A DNA stretch of 64,000 bases from Tragulus kanchil (lineage: Eukaryota; Chordata; Mammalia; Artiodactyla; Tragulidae): NCBI GenBank assembly GCA_022376925.1, contig JAIOJX010000025.1:139955301-140019300 (forward strand), in the 5' to 3' direction. The notes under the pieces are model-generated. The model saw only the letters and a program-made list of their open reading frames with translations, searched no databases and was not told the DNA's origin. Shown in pieces: positions 24,468 through 35,314 of the stretch; positions within the stretch are counted from its first letter, which is position 1; each line of letters starts with the position of its first letter. The translations under genes were made by a program, and so were the position numbers.

Positions 24468-25249
24468 AAAGATCTCTCACTGACAAGATGTCTTCATGTC
24501 TCCGTGGGAAGGATGAAGGGACGAATTGGCAAAGACATATGGCCAACAGCTGTGAGGGCTTTCAGACTGCAGCCCTGGGTTCTTTGTGAAGGTACCTCCC
24601 AGGGCGGAGTGGTGGACTGTGCAGGCCCACCCTGCCTGTCCTTCACGCAGCACAGGTGGGCAGGGAAGCCGAAAGCCCGGGCTCAGAGCTGTGCCCCGGG
24701 AGCCCGCTGCTTGGCGGATCTTTCCTGCTTGCAGCAGAGTGGTGGTCTTACACAACCGACAGAACTCCGGCCGAATGATTTTTCTACCCCATCTGTAGTT
24801 GCCCAGAAAGAGGGCTGCTGGTCCAGCGTTTTCTTAAAGCAAAAACTAGTCTGAAGTCCTGGCTCTTTCCCTCAACTGCTCTCTGAGCAGAAGCCAAGAA
24901 ATGAGCCTTGGAGTTGACTGAACCATGTCATGGGCTGATGGAAGTTGGAGAGCTTTCCTTTTTTAAAAAAATACAGACTCCATCCCCATTAGAGGAGTGT
25001 GTGAGGGAGGGAAGGCCATCGTGTGGTATTCAGGCAAAGACACAGATTCTACAACAACAGCCTCTCAGTCTTGCTTCGTTGTCTCAGGAGCTTATCCATG
25101 GATAGTGGCTTATCGTGGTTATGGATTTTCCTCCTCAGCAATTAGAAATGTCCCAAAGATTCAGCTGCCTTGTCACTGCAGTCCACTGGAGAGGGCCTTT
25201 GCTCAACATTTATTTGCTAATTGCCTTTTGTATTGAATTCCGGAGAGAG

Positions 25250-25251
<2 letters not shown>
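24468..25251. other. Single-copy, GC-richer stretch
   Basis: 24540-24780 is clearly richer in G+C than its surroundings and has several CpGs. A 129-codon plus-strand frame (24465-24854) and a minus-strand frame overlap there; neither matches a family I know. Confidence 0.5.

Positions 25252-25282
<31 letters not shown>
25252..25282. repeat. (GT)n microsatellite
   Basis: About 15 perfect GT units. Confidence 0.92.
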
Positions 25283-25285
<3 letters not shown>

Positions 25286-25360
25286 GCTTTTATCTGCAGT
25301 CTTTATTGGTAGGGAATTTTGGGATTAGTCCTTGAAGTATAGAACAGAGAGACTCCAACA

Positions 25361-27563
25361 TTTTTAGTTGAGGATTAAAAAAAAAAAACCCAAAACTTCC
25401 CTTCAACCTTTTCCTGCTCTCACCTGCTTATTACTATTTCTTATATCGGTTGATCAGGAAAAGACAAAATGGCCTTATTACTTCAGCATGTCGGCAAGGG
25501 ATGAAAGATAATAATGCAGCAGTTAAAACCAGTGGTGTGGAGTTGTGGGGGGCAGGACCACAGACTCTTTTTGGCTGTAACTCCCAGGGCCCTCAGGTGC
25601 AGGGAGCCCATGGACTGTAGAAAATGGATGAGCTGGCGTGTCATTCTTATTATATTTTATTTTTTCCTTTGCTCCATTTATTTCTTTTGGAGCACTTACA
25701 CTGCTGGCTGAGAGTACAAAATAAAGGTCATGGATCATAACTTGTCTCAGCTGGAAAGAATCTCGGACATCCTTCAGCCCAGGCACCTCATTTTACGGAC
25801 GAAGACACTGAGTCCCAGAGTGGCGACGAGTTCTGCCCGATTCTAGGCAGTGGCTCTGTGACGGAGTCAGGAGTGTGTATGCGTCTTGACGGTCTTGTTC
25901 ATGGTTTTCTTCTCTCGCTGTCTGAAGATAAGCTGCTGGTCTCTCTAGTCCTCTAAGGCGTTGGAAGCAGCCACAGCTCGTGTATCGGCCTGCCGTGTCT
26001 ATTTAAAAAATTATTTTGGTGTTAAAAAGCTTGCCCGTTGAGCTCAAGCTGTTTGAAATCTTATTTTAAAAAGCCTGTTTGCGTGTGAAGGCAGCTGAAC
26101 TGACCAGCGTAAACAAGGACGTTCTGCCTCTTTCCTAGTGTGCTGGTGCCTGGGAGAATATTGGTCAAGGACAGGCACTCAGCTGGTGTCTACCCAAAAG
26201 CAGATTTTCTAGCTCTTACCTTGCACAGACCTGTGCGCCTTGCTGCCGGCTCAAGCACCGGGTGTCATGCCCAGAGTGGCCTGCAGAGGGCAGCCTTTAC
26301 TTTTCCATGTTTTACTGCAAAAAGTCTGTCCTGGCCTTTACCTGGAATGGAATGGGCTTGTTTGTCACTTAAGTGCAAATGTCGTCTTAGCACTTCGCTG
26401 GTCATAACACCCTTTCTGGCCTTTATAGGAAATGACATATTCCCGTGTTCTTTGTCTCCAACACATGTTCCTTGATTAAACTTTTAGTTGAGGATTAAAA
26501 AACAAATTTTTGCTTACCTGCTTATTACTATTTCTTATATCGGTTGATCAGGAAAGACAAAATGGCCTTATTACTTCAGCATGTCGGCAAGGGATGAAAG
26601 ATAATAATGCAGCAGTTAAAACCAGTGGTGTGGAGTTGTGGGGGGCAGGACCACAGACTCTTTTTGGCTGTAACTCCCAGGGCCCTCAGGTGCAGGGAGC
26701 CCATGGACTGTAGAAAATGGATGAGCTGGCGTGTCATTCTTATTATATTTTATTTTTTCCTTTGCTCCATTTATTTCTTTTGGAGCACTTACACTGCTGG
26801 CTGAGAGTACAAAATAAAGGTCATGGATCATAACTTGTCTCAGCTGGAAAGAATCTCGGACATCCTTCAGCCCAGGCACCTCATTTTACGGACGAAGACA
26901 CTGAGTCCCAGAGTGGCGACGAGTTCTGCCCGATTCTAGGCAGTGGCTCTGTGACGGAGTCAGGAGTGTGTATGCGTCTTGACGGTCTTGTTCATGGTTT
27001 TCTTCTCTCGCTGTCTGAAGATAAGCTGCTGGTCTCTCTAGTCCTCTAAGGCGTTGGAAGCAGCCACAGCTCGTGTATCGGCCTGCCGTGTCTATTTAAA
27101 AAATTATTTTGGTGTTAAAAAGCTTGCCCGTTGAGCTCAAGCTGTTTGAAATCTTATTTTTAAAAAGCCTGTTTGCGTGTGAAGGCAGCTGAACTGACCA
27201 GCGTAAACAAGGACGTTCTGCCTCTTTCCTAGTGTGCTGGTGCCTGGGAGAATATTGGTCAAGGACAGGCACTCAGCTGGTGTCTACCCAAAAGCAGATT
27301 TTCTAGCTCTTACCTTGCACAGACCTGTGCGCCTTGCTGCCGGCTCAAGCACCGGGTGTCATGCCCAGAGTGGCCTGCAGAGGGCAGCCTTTACTTTTCC
27401 ATGTTTTACTGCAAAAAGTCTGTCCTGGCCTTTACCTGGAATGGAATGGGCTTGTTTGTCACTTAAGTGCAAATGTCGTCTTAGCACTTCGCTGGTCATA
27501 ACACCCTTTCTGGCCTTTATAGGAAATGACATATTCCCGTGTTCTTTGTCTCCAACACATGTT
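25361..27563. repeat. Tandem duplication G (interior offset 1093 bp)
   Basis: 25361-26469 is repeated at 26481-27563. The first 40 bases of copy 2 (26481-26520) are badly scrambled relative to 25361-25430. Bases 26470-26480 match neither side. Small A/T-run length differences occur inside. Confidence 0.95.
25728..25865 (-). repeat. Old MIR-like repeat
   Basis: CTGGAAAGAATCTCGGACATC and CTCATTTTACGGACGAAGAC fit the reverse 'tgaggaaactgag' region of ancient repeats. CpGs are unusually frequent for a decayed element. The copy at 26822-26959 comes from duplication G. Confidence 0.5.
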
Positions 27564-28234
27564 GCAGGAAAGCATGGGCAGTTATTTATGGTTTAAAAGG
27601 TTGAAAAGAGAATGCAGAGACCCGGAGGCCAGATACCGGGGCACATAGAGAACACAACTCCGGTTTCTGTGTCAGCTGAGTCTTGCGGAAAGTAGAGAAG
27701 AGAAAGGACTGGCTTTGTGCGCTGTCGCTATTAACAGGGTCTCCCCTGTTGTTTCTCTTCCCTGGGTCACAGGAATATTAAAACAAGATTGGTCCTCTTC
27801 TGGCGGGATTGGCTCTTCCTTCTTCCATCTCGTTCCGCTCTGCCCCTGGCCCACCACTTCCCCACCGCTGCCCTTTGCCCTCCTCTCTGTCCTGGCTGTG
27901 CACCCTGGCACTTAGATCTTGTTATCAGCACCCCCGCCCCCCAGCACAGGTGGAGCGGCAGAGAGACGCTGGTGAAAGCGCTCTCAGATGGCTGTACCAG
28001 GGAGGCACCTGGAAAAGCAGTTTCACGGTCTGTTAAAGGCACTGCTTTCTCTCAAGGCACAAACTGACACGTGGTTCCACCCAATCTGGGTCTCAGCTTT
28101 TAGTTACAATCATCGCTTCTCCTGGACCGGCCTCACCCACTCTGGCCAGAGGCGTGAGGAACCCTCTTCATCAGCAGGAGTAAATTCACAGCTGGTTTTT
28201 CTTCCTGTACCAACCTCACACCCAGATAATGCAG
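27564..28234. other. Single-copy GC-rich stretch
   Basis: C-rich DNA (27840-27960) with frames of 75-92 codons in several frames at once, typical of stop-poor GC-rich noncoding DNA. No homology recognised. Confidence 0.5.
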
Positions 28235-28510
28235 TTATTATCAAGCACTCACCTGACACGTCCTAGGTACCGAGGGGGTCCTCCATGCTGTACACGTATT
28301 ACTTCATTCACTCCTCATCTCTCAGCAATCCTTGGAGAGAGGTACTATTATAAACCTCATAAACCTGTTTTTCAGATCAGGAGATGGCGACCCAGGAGAG
28401 GTTAAATACCTCGCTCCAAGGCATAGACCTGGTGCTTGGTAGCACCAGGCTGAGCATCCATCCAGGCAGCTTGCTGTCCCTCTGTCTCTCAACACCATGC
28501 TCTGCTAGCC
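28235..28510 (-). repeat. MIR
   Basis: ATCAAGCACTCACCTGACAC, TTTTTCAGATCAGGAGATGG and GAGAGGTTAAATACCTCGC follow the reversed MIR. Confidence 0.7.
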
Positions 28511-28654
28511 CCAGAGAGAGCAGTGAGCCCACCTTCTTTGAGCAGAGAGGAAAGTCCACCTTTAAGAAAGTGTGAAAGCGTTGTGCTGCTTCAGTTTCTC
28601 TGAGGTGGTCTATCTTTGAGGGGCAACATGGATTGACTACTATGGATGACCCTA

Positions 28655-29277
28655 AGAAATAGAAGGGGAAAAAATGGAAACAGTGACAGACTTAATTTTC
28701 TTGGCCTCCAAAATCATTGCAGACAGTAACTGCAGCCATGATATTAAACGTCCCTTGCTCCTTGGAAGAAAAGCTGTGACAAACCTAGACAGCATATTCA
28801 AAAGCAGAGACATCACTTTGTCAACAAAGGTCAGTACAGTCTAAGCTCTGGTTTTCCCACAAGTCATGTACGGATGTGAGAGGTGGACCATAAAGAAGAC
28901 TGAGCACCTAAGAATCGATGCCTTTGAATTGTGGTGTTGGAGATGGCTCTTGAGAGAACCTTGGCTATCAAAGAGATCAAATTAGTCAATCCGTATGGAA
29001 ATCAACCCTGAATATTCACTGGAAGGACTGACGCTGATGCTGAAGCTCCAATCCTTTGGCCACCTGATGTGAAGAGACGACTCACTGGAAAAAGCCTGAT
29101 GGTGGGAAAAATAGAAGGCCAGAGGAGAAGGGGACGACAGAGGATGAGATAGTTGGAGGTGTCATTGGCTCCATGGACAGACTCTTGGGAGATAGTGAAG
29201 GATGGGGAAGCCTGATGTGCTGCAGTCCATGGGATCGCAGAGAGTCAGAGACGACTGAGCGACTGAACAACAGCAGC
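28655..29277 (+). mobile_element. BovB (RTE-clade) LINE, 5'-truncated 3' end
   Basis: Translating in pieces gives the C-terminal end of BovB ORF2, for example TLMLKLQSFGHLM and GQRRRGRQRMR, interrupted by stops. The end reads CGCAGAGAGTCAGAGACGAC then GAGCGACTGAACAACAGCAG, the 3' tail shared with Bov-tA/Bov-A. The element has no upstream RT domain here and cannot move by itself. Confidence 0.9.
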
Positions 29278-30111
29278 AAAGCACCAGTGTTACCAGCTGC
29301 TTCTTCCAGCAGGGCTGGCCTGACTTGACTCTCCGGGATCCTCTGTGTGTATTGTAGATCACAGTGCACCTTGTGCCTTTGGTTCATCATCAGAGACAAA
29401 AACCCCATCCTCGGGTGTCCCCGGGGGGGTGCTCAAGTGCTTCTCAGAGCAAAGTCCTTACCTTTGTTAAGTAAACAAAGACTGACGGTGTCTCCTGCGT
29501 GCCACTAAGGTCAGTTCTGCGGATATGGAAATTCCCAAGACACAGTCTTGCCATCTAGCACCCTGTCTTCTGGAGGAGGGGACTGATAAGAGAGCAGTGC
29601 CGGAAAGCCTGTCTCTGCACCCTAGTCCAGCACTGCAAGAAGTGGATGCAAAAGCCCCTTGGCAGGGTTCTTGTAAACAGGGTGTGGCCCAGAATTTTAT
29701 TCCTGAGGACTGTAAGTTCTGGATGGGAGGAATGACCACCCCCATCCAGGAAGCTGTCCTGGGACACAGCAAGCTGCATCTCGCTGTAAACCGCGCGCCA
29801 AGCAAAGAGAGTGACTTATGACCCCCAGATGGAGGGGCCAGGCGAGGCTTTAATTTTAAAAGCATAATCCACCATTCATTTATCAACACCACCTGGAAAG
29901 TGTGTATCTCTCAGAACATTTCTGCTACACTCAGGTTTCTAAGTCAGTGTTATAAGTAGCAGTCTGTCTCCTAGTCTGCAATTTTGAGGTATGTGTACCT
30001 CATTGTCTTACCATAGCTCATGTACGCTTCCAAGAAGGAAGAGAAGACGACGATATGGCTGGATTTGAACCTGAGGGTGGAAGTGGGGAAGAGGGACGAG
30101 GAGGGGGAACC
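29278..30111. other. Single-copy stretch, nothing recognised
   Basis: A 141-codon minus frame (29467-29892) overlaps a 98-codon plus frame; neither is recognisable. Confidence 0.5.
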
Positions 30112-30244
30112 ACCAAGGTAAAAAAGGCCAGAAGGAAGGGCAGGCAGAGCCAGCCGGGTGGTGGGCACACGGGAGGGGCTGACTGGTCCCGAGGCTTCTC
30201 TGATGGCCTCATGTTCTACCATTCACAGCAAGCACGGAAGGGAG

Positions 30245-30405
30245 GGACCCTTATTATCCCCAGTTCATAGATGAGCAAACTGAGGCACAGAGCAGCTAAG
30301 TAATTTTCCACAAGGCATGTAATAAACGAGGAGCAGATCCAGGATTTGAACCCGGAAGCCTGACTGCAGAGTTCGGAGCCTAACTACACCACACCCTGCC
30401 TCTGG
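30245..30405 (-). repeat. MIR
   Basis: TATCCCCAGTTCATAGATGA, AACTGAGGCACAGAGCAGC and GGATTTGAACCCGGAAGCC are a clear reversed MIR. The copy at 31344-31504 comes from duplication H. Confidence 0.8.
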
Positions 30406-30972
30406 AAGTGGAAAAATTACCACGTACAGTGGCGGAAAATGTTCTGCCCAGTAGGGTCTGTTGCTTTTTTTCTCTTTGTAGTCAAAGCAAATAATAATTT
30501 AGTCTGTGGTTTCAGTGTTCAAGTCTAAATTCAGCAAAGTGCCTTGCCGTCAGCTGTTTGGAAGCAGCAGGTGTTTTGTGATCCTGGGATGTAAGTTGGC
30601 TGCATCAAGCATGTCCGTCCTGGACAGCTTTCTAGTTCCAGGCCAGAGGAGTCTGCCATCAAACGGGCTTGTGCGGACATCCTGTCGGGAGCCTCCATTC
30701 AGGAAGGAAATGGTATTTGGAAAAGGAGAGTTCATGGCTTGTGGAGGCACAACGTGCTGGACTGAAGAGCTGGGCTCCAAGGAAACCAGAAACCACAGGC
30801 TGACAGCACAGAAGGGGGTGGAGGGGCCGTGTTCTCCTGGGGATCCAGGGAGCTCACCCCGACTCCAGTCTACTCCCTTCTCCCCAGAGTCATGTCTGTC
30901 CTCTGGCATGAGACGAGCCCGTAGTTGTTTGTCTAGGTGTGTGTCTCCTCAGCTAGCCTGTGGCTTCTAAAG

Positions 30973-31201
30973 CAGGAAAGAGTTTTTTTTTTTTTTTTTA
31001 CTAAAAAGTTTATTTATACAACTGCTTACAAAGTAGACTTTATACACTTTAGATAGGTTGAAAATTAAAACTGCTTTTCCCACAAAACAAATGACAATTT
31101 CATTCTTAATTCTTTCATGAGTAAACATTTTAAGAACATTAAAAAGCAATTTTAAGCTAATTATTAGTATTTACAAATCTGTAAAATTATGAAATGTTTA
31201 C
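30973..31201 (-). pseudogene. Extra copy of the C1orf131 retrocopy 3' end (in duplication H, copy 1)
   Basis: This piece holds the target-site motif, the polyT run (30983-30999), the AATAAA signal and about 200 bp of 3' UTR identical to 33238-33438. It is detached from the coding part only because duplications H and I repeat the segment. It is not an independent insertion. Confidence 0.85.
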
Positions 31202-31343
31202 GGGACAAAAACCAAGGTAAAAAAGGCCAGAAGGAAGGGCAGGCAGAGCCAGCCGGGTGGTGGGCACACGGGAGGGGCTGACTGGTCCCGAGGCTTCTCT
31301 GATGGCCTCATGTTCTACCATTCACAGCAAGCACGGAAGGGAG

Positions 31344-31504
31344 GGACCCTTATTATCCCCAGTTCATAGATGAGCAAACTGAGGCACAGAGCAGCTAAGT
31401 AATTTTCCACAAGGCATGTAATAAACGAGGAGCAGATCCAGGATTTGAACCCGGAAGCCTGACTGCAGAGTTCGGAGCCTAACTACACCACACCCTGCCT
31501 CTGG
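31344..31504 (-). repeat. MIR (duplicate)
   Basis: Same as 30245-30405, inside duplication H. Confidence 0.8.
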
Positions 31505-32071
31505 AAGTGGAAAAATTACCACGTACAGTGGCGGAAAATGTTCTGCCCAGTAGGGTCTGTTGCTTTTTTTCTCTTTGTAGTCAAAGCAAATAATAATTTA
31601 GTCTGTGGTTTCAGTGTTCAAGTCTAAATTCAGCAAAGTGCCTTGCCGTCAGCTGTTTGGAAGCAGCAGGTGTTTTGTGATCCTGGGATGTAAGTTGGCT
31701 GCATCAAGCATGTCCGTCCTGGACAGCTTTCTAGTTCCAGGCCAGAGGAGTCTGCCATCAAACGGGCTTGTGCGGACATCCTGTCGGGAGCCTCCATTCA
31801 GGAAGGAAATGGTATTTGGAAAAGGAGAGTTCATGGCTTGTGGAGGCACAACGTGCTGGACTGAAGAGCTGGGCTCCAAGGAAACCAGAAACCACAGGCT
31901 GACAGCACAGAAGGGGGTGGAGGGGCCGTGTTCTCCTGGGGATCCAGGGAGCTCACCCCGACTCCAGTCTACTCCCTTCTCCCCAGAGTCATGTCTGTCC
32001 TCTGGCATGAGACGAGCCCGTAGTTGTTTGTCTAGGTGTGTGTCTCCTCAGCTAGCCTGTGGCTTCTAAAG

Positions 32072-33060
32072 CAGGAAAGAGTTTTTTTTTTTTTTTTTAC
32101 TAAAAAGTTTATTTATACAACTGCTTACAAAGTAGACTTTATACACTTTAGATAGGTTGAAAATTAAAACTGCTTTTCCCACAAAACAAATGACAATTTC
32201 ATTCTTAATTCTTTCATGAGTAAACATTTTAAGAACATTAAAAAGCAATTTTAAGCTAATTATTAGTATTTACAAATCTGTAAAATTATGAAATGTTTAC
32301 AAGTAAATCCACAAAGCAACAGTGAAAGTGAAACTCAAGTGAATCGCGCTGGAAAATATTAAACATTCTTCTCAGTCGTTCAACTCCAGAGCCAAACTGC
32401 AGTAGGGCCAATGTGGTTGTCGCCAAAAGAGTAGACATTTCAGCGGCTGGAAATCACATTATTTTGATTTTCTTCCTTAAAATAAAATGAAATAAAAAAC
32501 AGTCTGTGAAATAGGAAATAAACAAGAAAAATGTGGAAGTCTTGTAGGAACCCAGTTTCCGTACATTGGCACTTTCCCATTTCTCTCTTTATTTATTTAT
32601 TAATGAATTTATTTTTGGCCACTTCTGTTGATCTTTCATTTATTTATTTTTGTTCCTTGGTCTGTGTGGGCCTCCCGTCACAGTGGCTTCTCTCATTGCA
32701 GAGCATTGGCTCCGCGCCCCAGAGCTCCGGCTCGGTCCAGCTGCTCCGCGGCACGTGGGATCTTCCAGACCAGGGATCGAACCGGTGCCCCTTGCACTGC
32801 AAGGCAGACTCTTCACCCTCTGGACCAGCAAGGAAGCCCAATGTCTCTCTTTTCTTTTTAAAGTATTTCATTCATTTAGCCACTCTGGAAGAATTTATTT
32901 TCTTGATATCAACTTAGCTCAGAATCAATGTCCCATTTTTGAATTTTCCAACCTGTCCAATCCGTCCACTCAACAAAATAGTAGGAGCTGATTTCTTCTT
33001 TTGGATTTCCTCTCCTGTCCTTTCCTCTTCTCTTTCTTGAAAATATCTGTGTCCTCGGCC
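32072..33060 (-). pseudogene. Extra copy of the C1orf131 retrocopy 3' UTR and C terminus (duplication H/I middle copy)
   Basis: It contains the target-site motif (32072-32085), polyT (32082-32098), the full 3' UTR, the nested CHR SINE and the last part of the coding homology, up to the garbled junction near 33062. It duplicates 33216-34206 and should collapse with it in a corrected assembly. Confidence 0.85.
32591..32839 (-). mobile_element. CHR-type SINE, duplicate of 33730-33978
   Basis: Same element and flanks as in the neighbouring duplication copy, differing by one T in the flanking run. It is present only because of duplication I. Confidence 0.85.
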
Positions 33061-33237
33061 ATTTCTTCTTTTGTTTCCTTCTGCCTTTTTTCTCTTTCTT
33101 GAAAATATCTGTGTCCTCCCTTCTCCCCAGAGTCATGTCTGTCCTCTGGCATGAGACGAGCCCGTAGTTGTTTGTCTAGGTGTGTGTCTCCTCAGCTAGC
33201 CTGTGGCTTCTAAAGCAGGAAAGAGTTTTTTTTTTTT

Positions 33238-34917
33238 ACTAAAAGTTTATTTATACAACTGCTTACAAAGTAGACTTTATACACTTTAGATAGGTTGAAA
33301 ATTAAAACTGCTTTTCCCACAAAACAAATGACAATTTCATTCTTAATTCTTTCATGAGTAAACATTTTAAGAACATTAAAAAGCAATTTTAAGCTAATTA
33401 TTAGTATTTACAAATCTGTAAAATTATGAAATGTTTACAAGTAAATCCACAAAGCAACAGTGAAAGTGAAACTCAAGTGAATCGCGCTGGAAAATATTAA
33501 ACATTCTTCTCAGTCGTTCAACTCCAGAGCCAAACTGCAGTAGGGCCAATGTGGTTGTCGCCAAAAGAGTAGACATTTCAGCGGCTGGAAATCACATTAT
33601 TTTGATTTTCTTCCTTAAAATAAAATGAAATAAAAAACAGTCTGTGAAATAGGAAATAAACAAGAAAAATGTGGAAGTCTTGTAGGAACCCAGTTTCCGT
33701 ACATTGGCACTTTCCCATTTCTCTCTTTTATTTATTTATTAATGAATTTATTTTTGGCCACTTCTGTTGATCTTTCATTTATTTATTTTTGTTCCTTGGT
33801 CTGTGTGGGCCTCCCGTCACAGTGGCTTCTCTCATTGCAGAGCATTGGCTCCGCGCCCCAGAGCTCCGGCTCGGTCCAGCTGCTCCGCGGCACGTGGGAT
33901 CTTCCAGACCAGGGATCGAACCGGTGCCCCTTGCACTGCAAGGCAGACTCTTCACCCTCTGGACCAGCAAGGAAGCCCAATGTCTCTCTTTTCTTTTTAA
34001 AGTATTTCATTCATTTAGCCACTCTGGAAGAATTTATTTTCTTGATATCAACTTAGCTCAGAATCAATGTCCCATTTTTGAATTTTCCAACCTGTCCAAT
34101 CCGTCCACTCAACAAAATAGTAGGAGCTGATTTCTTCTTTTTGGATTTCCTCTCTTCCTGTCCTTTCCTCTTCTCTTTCTTGAAAATATCTGTGTCCTCG
34201 GCCATTCTCTTTTCTTCTTCCTTTGTGGCCGTTTTATCTTTGATTTGCTCCTGCAAAACCTTGTAATTCACATAACTGTTTTTGGGAGGCTGAGCGCCCA
34301 GCGTGATGGCACGTTCCTGCTCCGGGACTCTCTCCTTTCCTTTTCCGTAGCCTGTGATCCCAAACCGGTGCACTTCCAGGTGAGCCTTTTCTACGTTAAA
34401 TTCTTGTATATCCACATCTTTATCAAGAGGGTATTGGTCTTTAGTTTTGGTCTTTGTGTTGATCTGGCTTCTGTTTTCTTTTTTTAACTTCTGCTGTGAA
34501 ATTGTACCACTTCTACTGGCTCCCTGTCTTTCCTCAGGGGAGAGGGGCTGCTGCAGCACCATAGGCCATGCCGGATAGTGAAAGGGAACCACTGGGAGTC
34601 AGGCAGGCAGCTTCCTGGAGCGCCTGGAAGGGGCTGGAAGTGCTTTTCCTCTGACCTCAGACAAGAGATTCAGGTTGGGAAGCTGGCTCTGCTGCCAGGG
34701 CTGCTGGGGTCCCCGTATCTTTCTTCTTCTCTCTTTTCTTTCTGACCCTCTTCTGTTCTGCTTCATCTTCTGTCTCTCCAAAGTCGTAGAGGTTCCGGAG
34801 CAGCGCGTCGGGAAGAGCCTGAGAGCAGGGAGGCACAGAGGTCGCTAAGCCAGGCTCCTGGGCCATCACAGGCCGGCGGGCTGGGCGGGCTGGCGCGGAG
34901 CTGGCGAGCCTAGGGCC
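33238..34917 (-). pseudogene. Processed pseudogene of C1orf131 (DUF4602 family)
   Basis: Reading right to left, a GC-rich 5' UTR (34917-34869) leads to an ATG near 34866 and an N-terminal frame with [15 protein letters not shown] (to 34657). The homology then moves to another frame, meets a stop near 34600, and stays open from 34592 to 34053 with [26 protein letters not shown], and a basic tail ending [18 protein letters not shown] at 34053-34055 interrupts the C terminus; VDIKKINSSRVAK follows in frame to a TGA at 34011-34013. The 3' UTR ends with AATAAA (33246-33251, minus) and a polyA tract (polyT on plus, 33226-33237). CAGGAAAGAGTTTT flanks both ends (33216-33229 and 34918-34931), a target-site duplication. 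The coding match has no intron-like gaps. The parent is known as a nucleolar ribosome-biogenesis factor. The frameshift and stops mark this copy as dead. I identify the family from recalled motifs, so its exact parent is unchecked. Confidence 0.82.
33730..33978 (-). mobile_element. CHR-type tRNA-Glu SINE nested in the pseudogene 3' UTR
   Basis: On the plus strand it ends with GGATCGAACC...CTGGACCAGCAAGGAAGCCC, the reverse complement of a tRNA-derived SINE head with its B-box-like motif. A TATTTATT-rich tail lies at the left. TCTCTCTTTT flanks both sides (about 33720 and 33982), a target-site duplication. It split the retrocopy UTR, so it inserted later. Confidence 0.85.
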
Positions 34918-34931
34918 CAGGAAAGAGTTTT

Positions 34932-35171
34932 ATTCACTTTTACATTTCTGGAGCCTGGGATGGGGTCTATATAGCATGAGGGACTTCAAAATGTTTATTA
35001 TGTGAATTAAGGAGTAGCTTTGTCAGTTAGTCCAAGAAGTGACTATGTAAAGCCTATTACTATGTGGCTTGCAAAGATAATCTCATGTTTTGGGGTAAAC
35101 ATTCTGCTGTTCTTAGAGTGGACGGAAGCAGAGGCAGGAGGATACATAGACTGTATGCGATACACACCCTA
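34932..35171. other. Single-copy flank of the pseudogene
   Basis: Sequence right of the pseudogene's target-site duplication, up to the (CA)n tract. Nothing recognised. Confidence 0.5.
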
Positions 35172-35204
35172 CACACACACACACACACACAGACACACAC
35201 ACAG

Positions 35205-35236
<32 letters not shown>

Positions 35237-35314
35237 ACACACACAGACACACACACAGACACACACACAGACACACACACACACAGAGACACACACACAC
35301 ACAGAGACACACAC
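35172..35314. repeat. Long compound (CA)n / CAGACA microsatellite
   Basis: About 143 bp of CA units with regularly spaced CAGACA and CAGAGACA interruptions, a higher-order period of roughly 10-20 bp. It generates spurious His/Thr and Cys/Val open frames on both strands. Confidence 0.95.

Larger units (their letters stand above)
30112..32300. repeat. Tandem duplication H (period 1099 bp)
   Basis: 30112-31201 is repeated at 31211-32300. Nine bases, 31202-31210, fit neither copy. The duplicated unit contains a MIR, unique DNA and the terminal 3' UTR of the C1orf131 retrocopy with its polyT tract. Confidence 0.95.
31972..34206. repeat. Tandem duplication I (period about 1140 bp), overlapping H
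   Basis: 31972-33061 is repeated at 33116-34206. Bases 33062-33115 are a garbled end that includes a second copy of a ~27 bp piece of 33030-33057. The segment at 30880-31199 therefore exists three times. The duplication cuts the C1orf131 retrocopy and its nested SINE. Confidence 0.95.

Noticed and set aside
32531..32917. 128-codon frame and its partners at 33742-34130
   Set aside because: They translate the nested CHR SINE inside the pseudogene UTR.
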